Below, piece after piece: positions 1-7,490 of a DNA stretch of 20,067 nt. The translations under genes and the position numbers were made by a program. The notes beneath the pieces were generated by a model. It was not told the origin of the DNA. It searched no databases and worked only from the letters and a program-made list of their open reading frames with translations. Where the stretch lies: contig CAZMXS010000081.1 of the NCBI GenBank assembly GCA_964570325.1, positions 1-20,067 of the forward strand, in the 5' to 3' direction. Each line of letters starts with the position of its first letter. Within the stretch, counting starts at the first letter, position 1. The DNA is from CAZMXS01 sp964570325. GTDB lineage: Bacteria; Verrucomicrobiota; Kiritimatiellia; CAIQIC01; CAZMXS01.

Positions 1-1
1 G

Positions 2-538
2 CCGGCGGCGGTCCGCCGGCGGCCGGCCGCCGGATATGACCACACCACCATTCCGGCCGCCGGACCGGACCCGCATCCACCGGGTTGTCCCGGCATGGCC
101 ATGCGTTTTGTCGAAGCCGGCCGGGCGTCGCTTGCCGGCGCGACCACCCATAACCCGGACCAGGTCGTTCCTTCGGAACTGACGCAGTGGCCGGTGCAGT
201 TGCACCTCGTCCAACCGGGCGCACCGTTCTTCCGGGGCCGCGAACTGGCGGTGCTGAGCACCTGTGCGCCGGTCGCCTCGGCGGATATTCACCGGCGGTT
301 CATCCGCGGACGCGCCGTGGTGGTCGGCTGTCCCAAGCTGGACCGGACCGAGGGCTATGCCAAAAAACTGGGCGCAATCCTCGCCGATCCGAGCATCCCG
401 AAGGTCACGGCCGTCCGGATGGAAGTTCCCTGCTGCGGCGGCCTCACCGCGATCGTGTGCGAAGCCGTTGCCCTCAGCGGACGCAACGACTTGGTCATGG
501 AGGAAATAACGGTCGGCATCAATGGAGACATCCGATGA
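2..538 (+). CDS. Iron-sulfur (4Fe-4S ferredoxin-type) protein, C-terminal part, 5' end outside window
   Basis: The reading frame is open from the left edge, so this is the last 178 residues of a longer protein. An ATG at 95 exists, but the frame upstream of it already encodes PPGCPG, which resembles the cysteine-containing segment that precedes this domain in its relatives. I therefore treat the gene as running in from outside. The visible part carries LTQWPVQLHLVQPGAPFF, then VGCPKLD and VPCCGG. This arrangement is familiar from anaerobe proteins of about 260 residues that begin with two 4Fe-4S ferredoxin motifs. Those motifs would lie upstream of the window and are not seen. The role is probably electron transfer or redox sensing in the cytoplasm; the precise function is unknown. 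The stop overlaps the start of the cupin gene (ATGA), so the two are probably co-translated. The first 30 or so visible residues are a Pro/Ala/Arg-rich linker encoded by very GC-rich palindromic DNA. Confidence 0.8.
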   Translation, partial: PAAVRRRPAAGYDHTTIPAAGPDPHPPGCPGMAMRFVEAGRASLAGATTHNPDQVVPSELTQWPVQLHLVQPGAPFFRGRELAVLSTCAPVASADIHRRFIRGRAVVVGCPKLDRTEGYAKKLGAILADPSIPKVTAVRMEVPCCGGLTAIVCEAVALSGRNDLVMEEITVGINGDIR

Positions 539-858
539 GTGATAATCTTAAAGCGCAGGCCATCAGCCTGGAACCCGGGGTGCAGTATGCGGCCGGCGCG
601 GTCGTCAGCAAAACACTGATGGATAAAAAAGCCGGGACGCTGACCCTGTTCGCCTTCGATGCCGGCCAGGGCTTGAGCGAACACACGGCCCCCTATGACG
701 CAATTGTGCAAATCCTGGACGGCGAAGCGGTGCTGACCATCGGCGGCCAGGAGATCGCAGCCGGCGCGGGCCAGCTCGTGATTATGCCGGCCCATGTGCC
801 CCATTCGCTCCGCGCCGCGCGGCGCTTCAAGATGTTGCTGACCATGATCCGCTCGTAA
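535..858 (+). CDS. Small single-domain cupin protein
   Basis: A 107-residue protein that starts at the ATG overlapping the upstream stop (ATGA). The AGGA at 500-504 lies too far upstream to be its own ribosome site, so translational coupling is likely. The sequence is one beta-barrel cupin: an ILDGEAVLTIGG strand-turn-strand near residues 60-71 and a second motif PAHVPH at 85-90. In motif 1 the usual HxH plus Glu is reduced to H50 and D55, while H87 and H90 remain in motif 2, so metal binding may be altered. Cupins of this size beside the same ferredoxin-type protein recur in anaerobes, sometimes near hybrid-cluster protein or Crp/Fnr genes (from memory of the families). That suggests a redox or nitrosative-stress setting, but no substrate can be assigned. 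Confidence 0.85.
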   Translation: MSDNLKAQAISLEPGVQYAAGAVVSKTLMDKKAGTLTLFAFDAGQGLSEHTAPYDAIVQILDGEAVLTIGGQEIAAGAGQLVIMPAHVPHSLRAARRFKMLLTMIRS

Positions 859-905
859 AGCGCCCGGCATTGTCCCCAACGCTCCGTCCGTGTACAAATG
901 GGGGC

Positions 906-2174
906 ATGTTCAATGCGCCGCCTCGCGAAAGTGAATTGGGATCCTGGCTTTACGCCGGGCTCTGGACACTGGTTATCTGGTCCACCATCCCGTTCGCCCG
1001 CGCGATCACGAAATTCTTCGCCACGCATTGGGGGCGCGACCAATTCATTACCATTACCGCGCTCGCCGCCATTCTCGGCGCCGGGACCGCCATTCTCTTT
1101 GTGATCCGGCAGCCGCGGGCCGGCCGGTGGCAGCGGGCGCTGGTGTTGGCGGTCATCGGCGGCGTGTTCGTCGGCGTGGCGCGCCTCAAGGCCTTGGCGC
1201 CCGAGGAAGCGCTGCATTATCTCGAATACGGCATCTTGGGGGTGTTGCTCTACCGCGCGCTTACGCACCGCATCCGCGACCCGCTCATTTATCTTGCGGC
1301 GCTGGTGGCGGGCGCGCTTATCGGCACGGGTGACGAAATTATCCAGTGGCTGACCCCGCGACGCATCTTTGAATACCGCGACATTCGGATGAATGTGCTG
1401 GGCGTAGCCTTGGCCTTAACCGCGATCGCCGCCGGCATTCGCCCGCTATTGATCCGAAGACCCATCCGCCCCAGTTCGGTGGTCATCACCTGCCGGCAGA
1501 CGCTGGCGCTCCTGGCCCTGCTGTTCCTGTGCGCCCTCAATACACCGGCGCGCGCGAACCGGATCGCCATGCGGATTCCCGGCCTGGGCGGATTCTACAA
1601 CCGGGAAAGCGTGATGACCGAGTTCGGTCACCGCCATGTGGATCCAGAGATCGGGGTGTTCTATTCCCGTTTCACGCTCGAACAGCTCCGCGCGATGGAT
1701 ACGGCGCGCGCCGCAGACGCCGCGCCGATTATTGCCGCCTACCGCAGCCATGCGCGCTACCCGGATTTCCTTCGCGACTATCCTTCCGCGCGCGATCCTT
1801 TTGTCCACGAGTTGCGCGTCCACCTGTTCCGCCGCGAGCATTACGGCAGCTTTGTGCGCCAGAGCCTGACCAACCCGGCGGTGCTCCGCGACAACGGAAC
1901 CGTCGCCTTTCGTGAGAACCAGATTTTGGAAAAATACTTTTCCAACACGCTCGCCCAAGCGGGCTGTCGCATCCGCCCCGCCGAAGCGGATTTTATCCGG
2001 CGGCACGCGGATACCAACGCGCTCTACACCAGCCCCGTGAGCGCGCATCTCATCACACGCATCAACGCCTTCGAACTACATGGCAGCCTGGCCCTGCTGT
2101 TCCTGGCCGTGCTGTTGGTGGAACGTCGGGCCACGCGCCACGCCCGGGTCTGCCATTTGCTGCCGGATGGATAA
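906..2174 (+). CDS. VanZ-like membrane protein fused to a large unrecognised extracytoplasmic domain
   Basis: 422 residues from the ATG at 906; an in-frame TTG at 870 is possible but lacks a better ribosome site. Residues 15-180 contain about six hydrophobic segments. They include the VanZ-like signatures ALHYLEYGILGVLLYRAL and DEIIQWLTPRR followed by DIRMNVLG. VanZ-like proteins are small membrane proteins of uncertain biochemical role, named after a teicoplanin-resistance protein. After residue 195 comes another hydrophobic segment (TLALLALLFLCAL). It is followed by about 200 mostly polar residues with no family I recognise, containing HxxDPEIGVFYSRF-like and FRENQILEKYF segments. A final hydrophobic segment (LALLFLAVLLV) sits near the C terminus. 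The polar region is therefore probably held between two membrane anchors, on the outer face if the topology is as drawn. Relatives are usually only 120-200 residues long, so the extra domain is unusual. It sits 47 bases after the cupin gene. Confidence 0.8.
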   Translation: MFNAPPRESELGSWLYAGLWTLVIWSTIPFARAITKFFATHWGRDQFITITALAAILGAGTAILFVIRQPRAGRWQRALVLAVIGGVFVGVARLKALAPEEALHYLEYGILGVLLYRALTHRIRDPLIYLAALVAGALIGTGDEIIQWLTPRRIFEYRDIRMNVLGVALALTAIAAGIRPLLIRRPIRPSSVVITCRQTLALLALLFLCALNTPARANRIAMRIPGLGGFYNRESVMTEFGHRHVDPEIGVFYSRFTLEQLRAMDTARAADAAPIIAAYRSHARYPDFLRDYPSARDPFVHELRVHLFRREHYGSFVRQSLTNPAVLRDNGTVAFRENQILEKYFSNTLAQAGCRIRPAEADFIRRHADTNALYTSPVSAHLITRINAFELHGSLALLFLAVLLVERRATRHARVCHLLPDG

Positions 2175-2322
2175 TTCGGCTGCACTCCGCGATGAAATAC
2201 ATCTGAAAAGCGGCTCCATCGAAAGACTTAAACAGCCGAGGGAGCGGTTCCCGATCGGCATCCGTTTTCCTGTGTCGAACGACCGCTCAAATTCAATTCT
2301 TCGTTCCCTGGACCCACCCAGC

Positions 2323-2336
2323 TATAGTTTCGGAGG
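2323..2336 (+). promoter_or_regulatory. Possible -10 element (2323-2328) and GGAGG (2332-2336) directly abutting the ATG
   Basis: TATAGT at 2323-2328 is a reasonable -10 box and would place transcription start near 2335, about two bases before the ATG at 2337. No convincing -35 is seen at the right distance. GGAGG at 2332-2336 touches the ATG with zero spacing, which is too close for normal Shine-Dalgarno use. Together this suggests a leaderless or near-leaderless transcript. The rest of the 162-base gap (2175-2336) shows nothing else I can name. Confidence 0.4.
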
Positions 2337-3248
2337 ATGACTCGTGCAATCCTGCTCCTATTGACAGCCGCGCTCCTGGCCGCGACGACTGCCTGCCGCG
2401 CGCCACCCGCGCCGCGGCCGTTACGCGTGGCCTTTTTCACCGATGTGCATACCCGGACGGAATGGGAAACGCCGCAAGCGGTGGAACAGACGGCGGATGC
2501 CATCAATCGCGAACAACCCGACCTGGCGATTGCCGGCGGCGACTTGATCACCGACGGATTCATCAGCGCCGCGCCGCAGGTCGCGGATCGCTGGCGAAGC
2601 TATTTGGAATCCTTGCATGAGCGGATCGTCGCCCCGGTTTTTCCAACGATTGGAAATCATGACCTGATCGCCCTGCGCCCGCGGGATGGCACACCACCGG
2701 CCGCCGATCCGCGCCGCGAGTTCATGGAGCGATTCGGCCTGGCGTCCAGTTATCGGATGCTGGCCACCAATGACTGGGTGTTCTTCTTCCTGGATTCCAT
2801 CCAGCCGGCGGACGACAAGCTGGTTTATCATGGCGGGATTGATGGCGCGCAAATGGAATGGATACGCGGCGAACTGGCCCGGCTTCCAGCGGAAACACCG
2901 CTGGTATTGGTCACGCACATCCCGCTGCTGACGGTTTTCTACCAGGCCACGCAGGGCGCGCTGAGCGCGGCGCGCGCGGATCGCGTGGTGACTAATAACT
3001 TGGAAGTGTTGGACCTCTTCGCGGGACACAACCTGCGGCTGGTCTTGCAGGGCCACACACATGCCGAGGAATTTATCCGCTGGCGCGGCATCACCTTCAT
3101 CAGCGGCGGCGCGGTCTGCGGCCAGTGGTGGCGCGGCCCGTGGTATGGCACCCCGGAAGGATTCGGTTTGGTCACGCTCCAAGGGACCAACATAACGTGG
3201 CGGTATATTCCTTACCGATGGACCGCGCGGCGGCCGCCTGGAGAATGA
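2337..3248 (+). CDS. Calcineurin-like metallophosphoesterase, lipoprotein
   Basis: 303 residues. The N terminus is a lipoprotein signal: a hydrophobic stretch ending ...AATTAC with Cys20, so the ATG at 2337 is needed to keep a normal-length signal. All metallophosphoesterase metal-binding motifs are present in order: FTDVH (D36, H38), GGD (D69), GNHD (N107, H108), VTH (H194) and GHTH (239-242). The enzyme should hydrolyse phosphomonoesters or diesters with a di-metal centre in the periplasm or at a membrane surface. Its substrate cannot be told from sequence. A Gly/Trp-rich C-terminal end (CGQWWRGPWYG) resembles 3',5'-cyclic-nucleotide phosphodiesterase-like and Icc-like members of the superfamily, but that is only suggestive. 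It converges on hydF with 36 bases between the stops. Confidence 0.9.
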   Translation: MTRAILLLLTAALLAATTACRAPPAPRPLRVAFFTDVHTRTEWETPQAVEQTADAINREQPDLAIAGGDLITDGFISAAPQVADRWRSYLESLHERIVAPVFPTIGNHDLIALRPRDGTPPAADPRREFMERFGLASSYRMLATNDWVFFFLDSIQPADDKLVYHGGIDGAQMEWIRGELARLPAETPLVLVTHIPLLTVFYQATQGALSAARADRVVTNNLEVLDLFAGHNLRLVLQGHTHAEEFIRWRGITFISGGAVCGQWWRGPWYGTPEGFGLVTLQGTNITWRYIPYRWTARRPPGE

Positions 3249-3250
3249 AC

Positions 3251-3277
3251 GCCGGCCGCGACGGAGGGCGGCCCGGC
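3251..3277. terminator. GC-rich hairpin between convergent genes, possible bidirectional terminator
   Basis: GCCGGCCGC (3251-3259) can pair with GCGGCCCGGC (3268-3277), leaving one bulged base and an 8-base loop. It sits in the short gap between the convergent phosphoesterase and hydF stops. No T-run follows on either strand, so factor-independent termination is uncertain. Confidence 0.35.
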
Positions 3278-3284
3278 ACACGGT

Positions 3285-4541
3285 TCAAGTCGCTGAATCG
3301 GACCGGCGCCCCGCCAAGCGCTTGCCGCGCGCGATTTCCAGGGCGGCGGGAAACGGCCGGAGGGCGCGTTCAAAAATGCCCAGCGAATACGCGATCGCCA
3401 CGCCGTAATTGGTGATCGGCACGCCGGCCTGACGGCACTGGAGGATGCGGTTCAATAGCTGTTTCCGATTGAAGGTGCATGCGCCGCAGTGCACCACCAG
3501 TTTGAAGGGGCTCAAGTCCTCCGGGAAATCCCGCCCCTGCACGTGCGTGAATTCCAAGTTGGCGCCGACATATTGCGTGAGCCAACGCGGAATTTTTACC
3601 CGCCCGATATCGTCGCCGATTGGATGATGCGCGCACGCCTCGGCCACCAACACCCGATCGCCGGCCTGCAATTGTTCGATCGCCAAGGCGCCCTCGACCA
3701 GGCTGTTCAGATCGCCCTTCAAGCGCGCGAACAGGATCGAAAACGAAGTCAGCGGCACGTCGGGCGGAGTATCGGCGGCCACCTTCAGAAACGCCTGTGA
3801 ATCCGTCACGACCAGCGCCGGCGGCCGGTTCAGCCGCGCCAGCGCCGCGCGTAATTCGCGCTCCTTGACAACCAGGCAATAGGCATCATGGTCCAGCAAA
3901 TCGCGGATGGTCTGAACCTGCGGCAGGATCAGGCGTCCCTTGGGCGCCTCCATGTCAATCGGCACGACCAGCACGGCCAGCTCGCCCGGCGGCACCAGAT
4001 CGCCCGCCACCGGCATCGCCGCCAGCCAGTCCTCCGGCAGGAGTTCCACCAACCGCTCCCGGAACGCCTGCACTCCGCGGCCTTCGCTGGCGACTGTCTC
4101 CAGCCACGGCACACCCGCCGCTTGCAATTCCGCCGTCACGGCGGCAGGCGCCGCCGCCAGGTCGGCCTTGTTGAATACGACGGCCACGGGCGTTTTGAGC
4201 CGCCGGAACTCGGTCAACAGATCGGCCTCGAACGTTCCCCACGATCCCGCCTCAGCGACGATCACCGCGACGTCTGTTCGCTCGAATACCTGGCGCGTTT
4301 TCTGCACCCGCAACGCGCCCAATGCGCCGCAATCATCTATCCCGGCTGTGTCAATAAACAGCACCGGCCCAACCGGCAGCAATTCCATAGGCTTCTCAAC
4401 CGGGTCGGTCGTAGTGCCGGCGGCCGCGGAAACAATCGAAACCTGCTGGCGGGTCAGGGCGTTGAGGAAGGACGACTTGCCGACATTGCGCCGACCGAAG
4501 ATGCCGATATGCAGCCGCACTCCGCGGGGCGCCGTATTCAT
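3285..4541 (-). CDS. hydF: [FeFe]-hydrogenase H-cluster maturation GTPase HydF
   Basis: 418 residues, close to the usual 400-410. The N-terminal GTPase domain shows the P-loop GRRNVGKSS (16-24), the switch region AAGTTTDP, DTAGIDD and FNKADL. The C-terminal cluster-binding domain has the HydF signature: C303-A-H305, 46 residues, then C352-G-A-C355. This fits the CxHx(46-53)CxxC pattern known to bind a 4Fe-4S cluster. HydF is the scaffold that assembles the 2Fe precursor and delivers it to apo-hydrogenase. The ATG at 4541 overlaps the upstream lyase stop (ATGA), with GGAGG six bases before it on the minus strand, so it is coupled to the lyase. It is the last gene of the hydG-lyase-hydF operon. 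Confidence 0.97.
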   Translation of the reverse strand: MNTAPRGVRLHIGIFGRRNVGKSSFLNALTRQQVSIVSAAAGTTTDPVEKPMELLPVGPVLFIDTAGIDDCGALGALRVQKTRQVFERTDVAVIVAEAGSWGTFEADLLTEFRRLKTPVAVVFNKADLAAAPAAVTAELQAAGVPWLETVASEGRGVQAFRERLVELLPEDWLAAMPVAGDLVPPGELAVLVVPIDMEAPKGRLILPQVQTIRDLLDHDAYCLVVKERELRAALARLNRPPALVVTDSQAFLKVAADTPPDVPLTSFSILFARLKGDLNSLVEGALAIEQLQAGDRVLVAEACAHHPIGDDIGRVKIPRWLTQYVGANLEFTHVQGRDFPEDLSPFKLVVHCGACTFNRKQLLNRILQCRQAGVPITNYGVAIAYSLGIFERALRPFPAALEIARGKRLAGRRSDSAT

Positions 4542-5941
4542 GCGCCGCCTCCCGGCGCCCCGCCCAACCGCAGCACGGATTCGGCGGAGGTCAGGCGTTC
4601 GAACTCCGCGTCGGACATGAGGCCGTGCTCGCGCACGAGGGCGCGAATGGTTCGCCCACTTTCGCGCGCCTCCCGAGCGAGCGCTTCGGCCTGCTGGTAG
4701 CCAAGGGCCGCCGCCAGCGCCGTGACGATCGCGGTTGAATTTTCAACATGCCGGCGGCAGGCTTCCGCGTCCGCGCGCAGTTCATCCACACACTCCGCCA
4801 GCAGCGCAACCGAACGGGTCAGCAGGTCTAGACTGCCCAACAGCGCATCGGCGACCAGCGGCAGAAAGGGATTGAGCTCCAGGTGCCCGGCCGCGCCGGC
4901 CTGGGTCACGGCCAGATCATTGGCCATCACCGCCAGCGCCGCCTGCGTGACGGCCTCGGGGATCACCGGGTTCACCTTGCCGGGCATGAGGGAGGAACCC
5001 GCCTGGCGCGGAGCCAGGTGCAATTCGCCAATCCCGGCATCGGGCCCGGACGCCATGAAGCGCAGGTCGCCGCATACTTTCACCAGGTTCGCCGCCAGCG
5101 TCTTAAGAATGCCGCTGACTTCGACCAGCGCATCGGCGTTCTGGGTGGCTTCGATCAGGTTTTCAGCGCGCGCAAGGCCGATGCCGGTGATCGCCGCCAA
5201 CCGCTCCGTCACGCGGAAAATATAGGGTCGCGGTGCGGTCAAGCCGGTCCCAATCGCCGTGCCGCCAAGGTTCACCACGCGCAAGCGCTCCTCGCACTTG
5301 TAGACACGCCAGCGGTCGCGCGCGAACGCCTCGGCAAAGGCGGCCATGGTGCGGCCGAGCGTGGTCAGGACCGCGTCCTGGGTCTCGGTGCGGCCAACCT
5401 TCACGATCCGCTCCAGCGCTTTTTCCTGGCGCTGGCAGGCTTCGATCAGCCGGACCAGGGCCGGTTCGAGGCCGCGCAGGAGACCGATCGCGGCGACCCG
5501 CAGAGCCGTCGGATAGGTGTCGTTGGTTGATTGATGCCGATTAAGATCCTCAATCGGATGGATAACCGCATAGTCGCCGGGCGCGCGGCCAAGCAGTTGC
5601 AAGGCGCGGTTGGCCAGCACCTCATTGACGTTCATGTTGGTGGATGTGCCCGCGCCGCCCTGCAACGCATCCACTTTCACGTGCGAATCGAGCCGGCCGG
5701 CCAGCATCTCCCGACAGGCGGCGGTAATCGCGGCGTACACCGTTTCATCCCAGCAGCCCAGCTCGTGATTGGTTTCGGCGCAGGCGAGCTTTACGGCGCC
5801 GTACGCATGGATGAGCGCTGGATTAACGGGGCGGCCGGCCAGCGCGAAATTGCGGAGCGCGCGGTACGTATGGATTCCATACAGCGTCCCGGCCGGTAGT
5901 TCAGCCTCGCCCAGCCAGTCGGTTTCGCGGCGCGTTTGCAC
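4538..5941 (-). CDS. aspA: Aspartase/fumarase-superfamily lyase (aspartate ammonia-lyase-like) in the hyd operon
   Basis: 467 residues from a GTG start three bases after the hydG stop. Family motifs are intact: GAGTSTNMNVNEV (97-109), QSTNDTYPTA (137-146) and the signature loop GSSLMPGKVNP (315-325) with the expected catalytic serine (Ser316). These support a homotetrameric lyase that eliminates ammonia from aspartate, or a similar anti-elimination. The usual GRTHLQDA segment reads GRTETQDA (183-190). Glu186 thus stands where aspartases and fumarases have His, or in some anaerobe aspartases Gln. That residue lines the substrate pocket, so substrate preference could differ. The lyase lies between hydG and hydF, overlapping hydF by 4 bases. 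Such lyases are known neighbours of hyd maturation genes in some anaerobes; supplying ammonia for the H-cluster dithiomethylamine bridge is a plausible but inferred role. The gene symbol is provisional. Confidence 0.88.
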   Translation of the reverse strand: MQTRRETDWLGEAELPAGTLYGIHTYRALRNFALAGRPVNPALIHAYGAVKLACAETNHELGCWDETVYAAITAACREMLAGRLDSHVKVDALQGGAGTSTNMNVNEVLANRALQLLGRAPGDYAVIHPIEDLNRHQSTNDTYPTALRVAAIGLLRGLEPALVRLIEACQRQEKALERIVKVGRTETQDAVLTTLGRTMAAFAEAFARDRWRVYKCEERLRVVNLGGTAIGTGLTAPRPYIFRVTERLAAITGIGLARAENLIEATQNADALVEVSGILKTLAANLVKVCGDLRFMASGPDAGIGELHLAPRQAGSSLMPGKVNPVIPEAVTQAALAVMANDLAVTQAGAAGHLELNPFLPLVADALLGSLDLLTRSVALLAECVDELRADAEACRRHVENSTAIVTALAAALGYQQAEALAREARESGRTIRALVREHGLMSDAEFERLTSAESVLRLGGAPGGGA

Positions 5942-5944
5942 GGC

Positions 5945-7375
5945 TCAGAAATACACGTCCCGGCGGGTGGTGGCGCGAACCTGCTCCAACCGCTCCCGCA
6001 GTTGCCGCTTGATTGCGCTCTCCGGCATTCGCTCCAGCTCCGTCCGCACCAGCTTTTCGCCGGCTGCGCGCGTCGCGGGCGAGGCGTAGTCCACCAGGTA
6101 TTCCGTTAGCGTCAGCAAAGCATTGGGCGTGCAAAATTGCTGGATAAAGCCGGGTATGGCGAACTCCATGAAGTGCTCGCCCGTTCGGCCGACGCGGTAG
6201 CAGGAGGTGCAAAAGCTGGGAACATAGCCGTCTTCAATCAACTCGCGCATCACCGTGTCCAGCGGGCGCAGATCACCGAGCGCGAATTGCTCGCGCTCAA
6301 GGTACTGCGTCTGCGCGTCGCCGGCCTCGGCATAGCCGCCAATTTCGATCCGGCTGCCGGCGTCAATCTGCGACACGCCAAAGGCCATAATCTCGCGCCG
6401 CAGCACCGGCCCCTCCCGCGCCGTCAAAATCATGCCGGTGTAGGGCACCGACAGGCGCAAAATGGCGACCAGCCGCTTGAAATCGAAATCGGAAACACGC
6501 CAACGCTGGTCCAGCGCGACCCCTTGGGCCGGCTGAATCCGGGGAAAACTGATCGTGTGCGGCCCCACGCCATAACGCGCCTGCAAGTGTTGAGCATGGG
6601 ACACCAGGCCCAACACCTCAAAGCGCCAGTCATAGAGTCCAAATAGCGCGCCGATGCCCATGTCGTCGCAACCCGCCTCAAACGCGCGACTCAACCCATC
6701 GAGCCGCCACAGGTAATCGCCCTTGAGCGTGTCCGGCGGGTGCATCCGCCGATAAGTCGCGTGATGATAGGTCTCCTGGAAAATCTGGTAAGTGCCAATG
6801 CCGGCAGCCTTGACCACTCGGTAGCCTTCCTCATCGAGCGGCGCGGCGTTGATGTTGACGCGACGGATTTCGCCCGGCCCCTTTTTCACCCCGTAAACCA
6901 GCCGCACCGTGTCAGCGATGAACTCCGCGTCATAGTCAGGATGCTCGCCGAAAACCAGGATCAGCCGTTTGTGGCCGCGCTCCTCCAGCGCCGCCACCTG
7001 CGCGCCGATTTCCTCCGGCTGGAGCGTGCGGCGCACGACGGCCGCATTCCCCCGCTGGAACGCGCAGTACGCACAGGCATTGACGCAGAAATTGCCGATG
7101 TAAAGCGGGGCAAAGAGCACGATCCGGTTGCCGTAAACATCACGCTTGAGACGACGAGCCGCGGCGAATATCTCTTCCACCAGTTCCGGCTCGTCGGCCG
7201 CCAGCAAAACCGCGGTCTCGGCCGGTGCCAACGGCTCCTTCTCCAGGCTCTTGGCGATCACCTCACGCACACGCACGGGGTCGCCGGGCGTGTCATGCAC
7301 CAGCCGCTCCAGGCGCGCGTCATCAATAAAATCCACGCTTCCCGCGGACAACTTTCGATCGGCGGCAGCAATCAT
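5945..7375 (-). CDS. hydG: [FeFe]-hydrogenase H-cluster radical SAM maturase HydG
   Basis: 476 residues, the normal length. The radical SAM motif NFCVNACAYCAF supplies C97, C101 and C104 for the SAM-binding 4Fe-4S cluster. The C terminus has C389-T-S-C392, then exactly 22 residues to C415. This CX2CX22C pattern is specific to HydG and holds the auxiliary cluster. HydG cleaves tyrosine to p-cresol plus dehydroglycine, giving CO and cyanide on an iron-cysteine synthon. It starts at ATG 7375 with GGAG at 7386-7383 seven bases upstream, and is the first gene of the operon behind a clear sigma70-type promoter. Thiazole synthase ThiH is the closest alternative, but it lacks the C-terminal cysteine triad, which excludes it here. 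HydE is not present in the window. Confidence 0.97.
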   Translation of the reverse strand: MIAAADRKLSAGSVDFIDDARLERLVHDTPGDPVRVREVIAKSLEKEPLAPAETAVLLAADEPELVEEIFAAARRLKRDVYGNRIVLFAPLYIGNFCVNACAYCAFQRGNAAVVRRTLQPEEIGAQVAALEERGHKRLILVFGEHPDYDAEFIADTVRLVYGVKKGPGEIRRVNINAAPLDEEGYRVVKAAGIGTYQIFQETYHHATYRRMHPPDTLKGDYLWRLDGLSRAFEAGCDDMGIGALFGLYDWRFEVLGLVSHAQHLQARYGVGPHTISFPRIQPAQGVALDQRWRVSDFDFKRLVAILRLSVPYTGMILTAREGPVLRREIMAFGVSQIDAGSRIEIGGYAEAGDAQTQYLEREQFALGDLRPLDTVMRELIEDGYVPSFCTSCYRVGRTGEHFMEFAIPGFIQQFCTPNALLTLTEYLVDYASPATRAAGEKLVRTELERMPESAIKRQLRERLEQVRATTRRDVYF

Positions 7376-7394
7376 TGCTTATCTCCGGCTTACT

Positions 7395-7423
7395 AATATA
7401 CGTGCGTAACGTCGAATTATCAA
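7395..7423 (-). promoter_or_regulatory. Sigma70-type promoter for hydG-lyase-hydF
   Basis: On the minus strand TTGATA (7423-7418) and TATATT (7400-7395) are separated by exactly 17 bases. Each box matches five of six consensus positions. Transcription would start near 7388, giving a leader of about 13 bases that contains the GGAG ribosome site. No operator-like dyad is evident around it. Confidence 0.75.
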
Positions 7424-7451
7424 CGCCGGCCAAAATAATGCGCGATTCCGC

Positions 7452-7480
7452 TTAACGATTCCCAACCGGTCCTCTATATT
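7452..7480 (+). promoter_or_regulatory. Sigma70-type promoter for the secreted coiled-coil protein
   Basis: TTAACG (7452-7457), a 17-base spacer and TATATT (7475-7480). Transcription would begin near 7487, only about four bases before the ATG at 7491, and no Shine-Dalgarno sequence precedes that ATG. The in-frame TTG at 7479 lies inside the -10 box, so it cannot be the start if this promoter is real. It is divergent from the hydG promoter, with about 28 bases between the two -35 boxes. Confidence 0.55.
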
Positions 7481-7490
7481 GCAGCGCAGC

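Noticed and set aside
2421..3281. Open frame of 286 codons antisense to the phosphoesterase
   Set aside because: The plus-strand gene has all five metal-binding motifs; the antisense frame shows no domain.
3888..4700. Plus-strand open frames across hydF
   Set aside because: Arg/Gln/His-rich shadow translation; hydF on the other strand is unambiguous.
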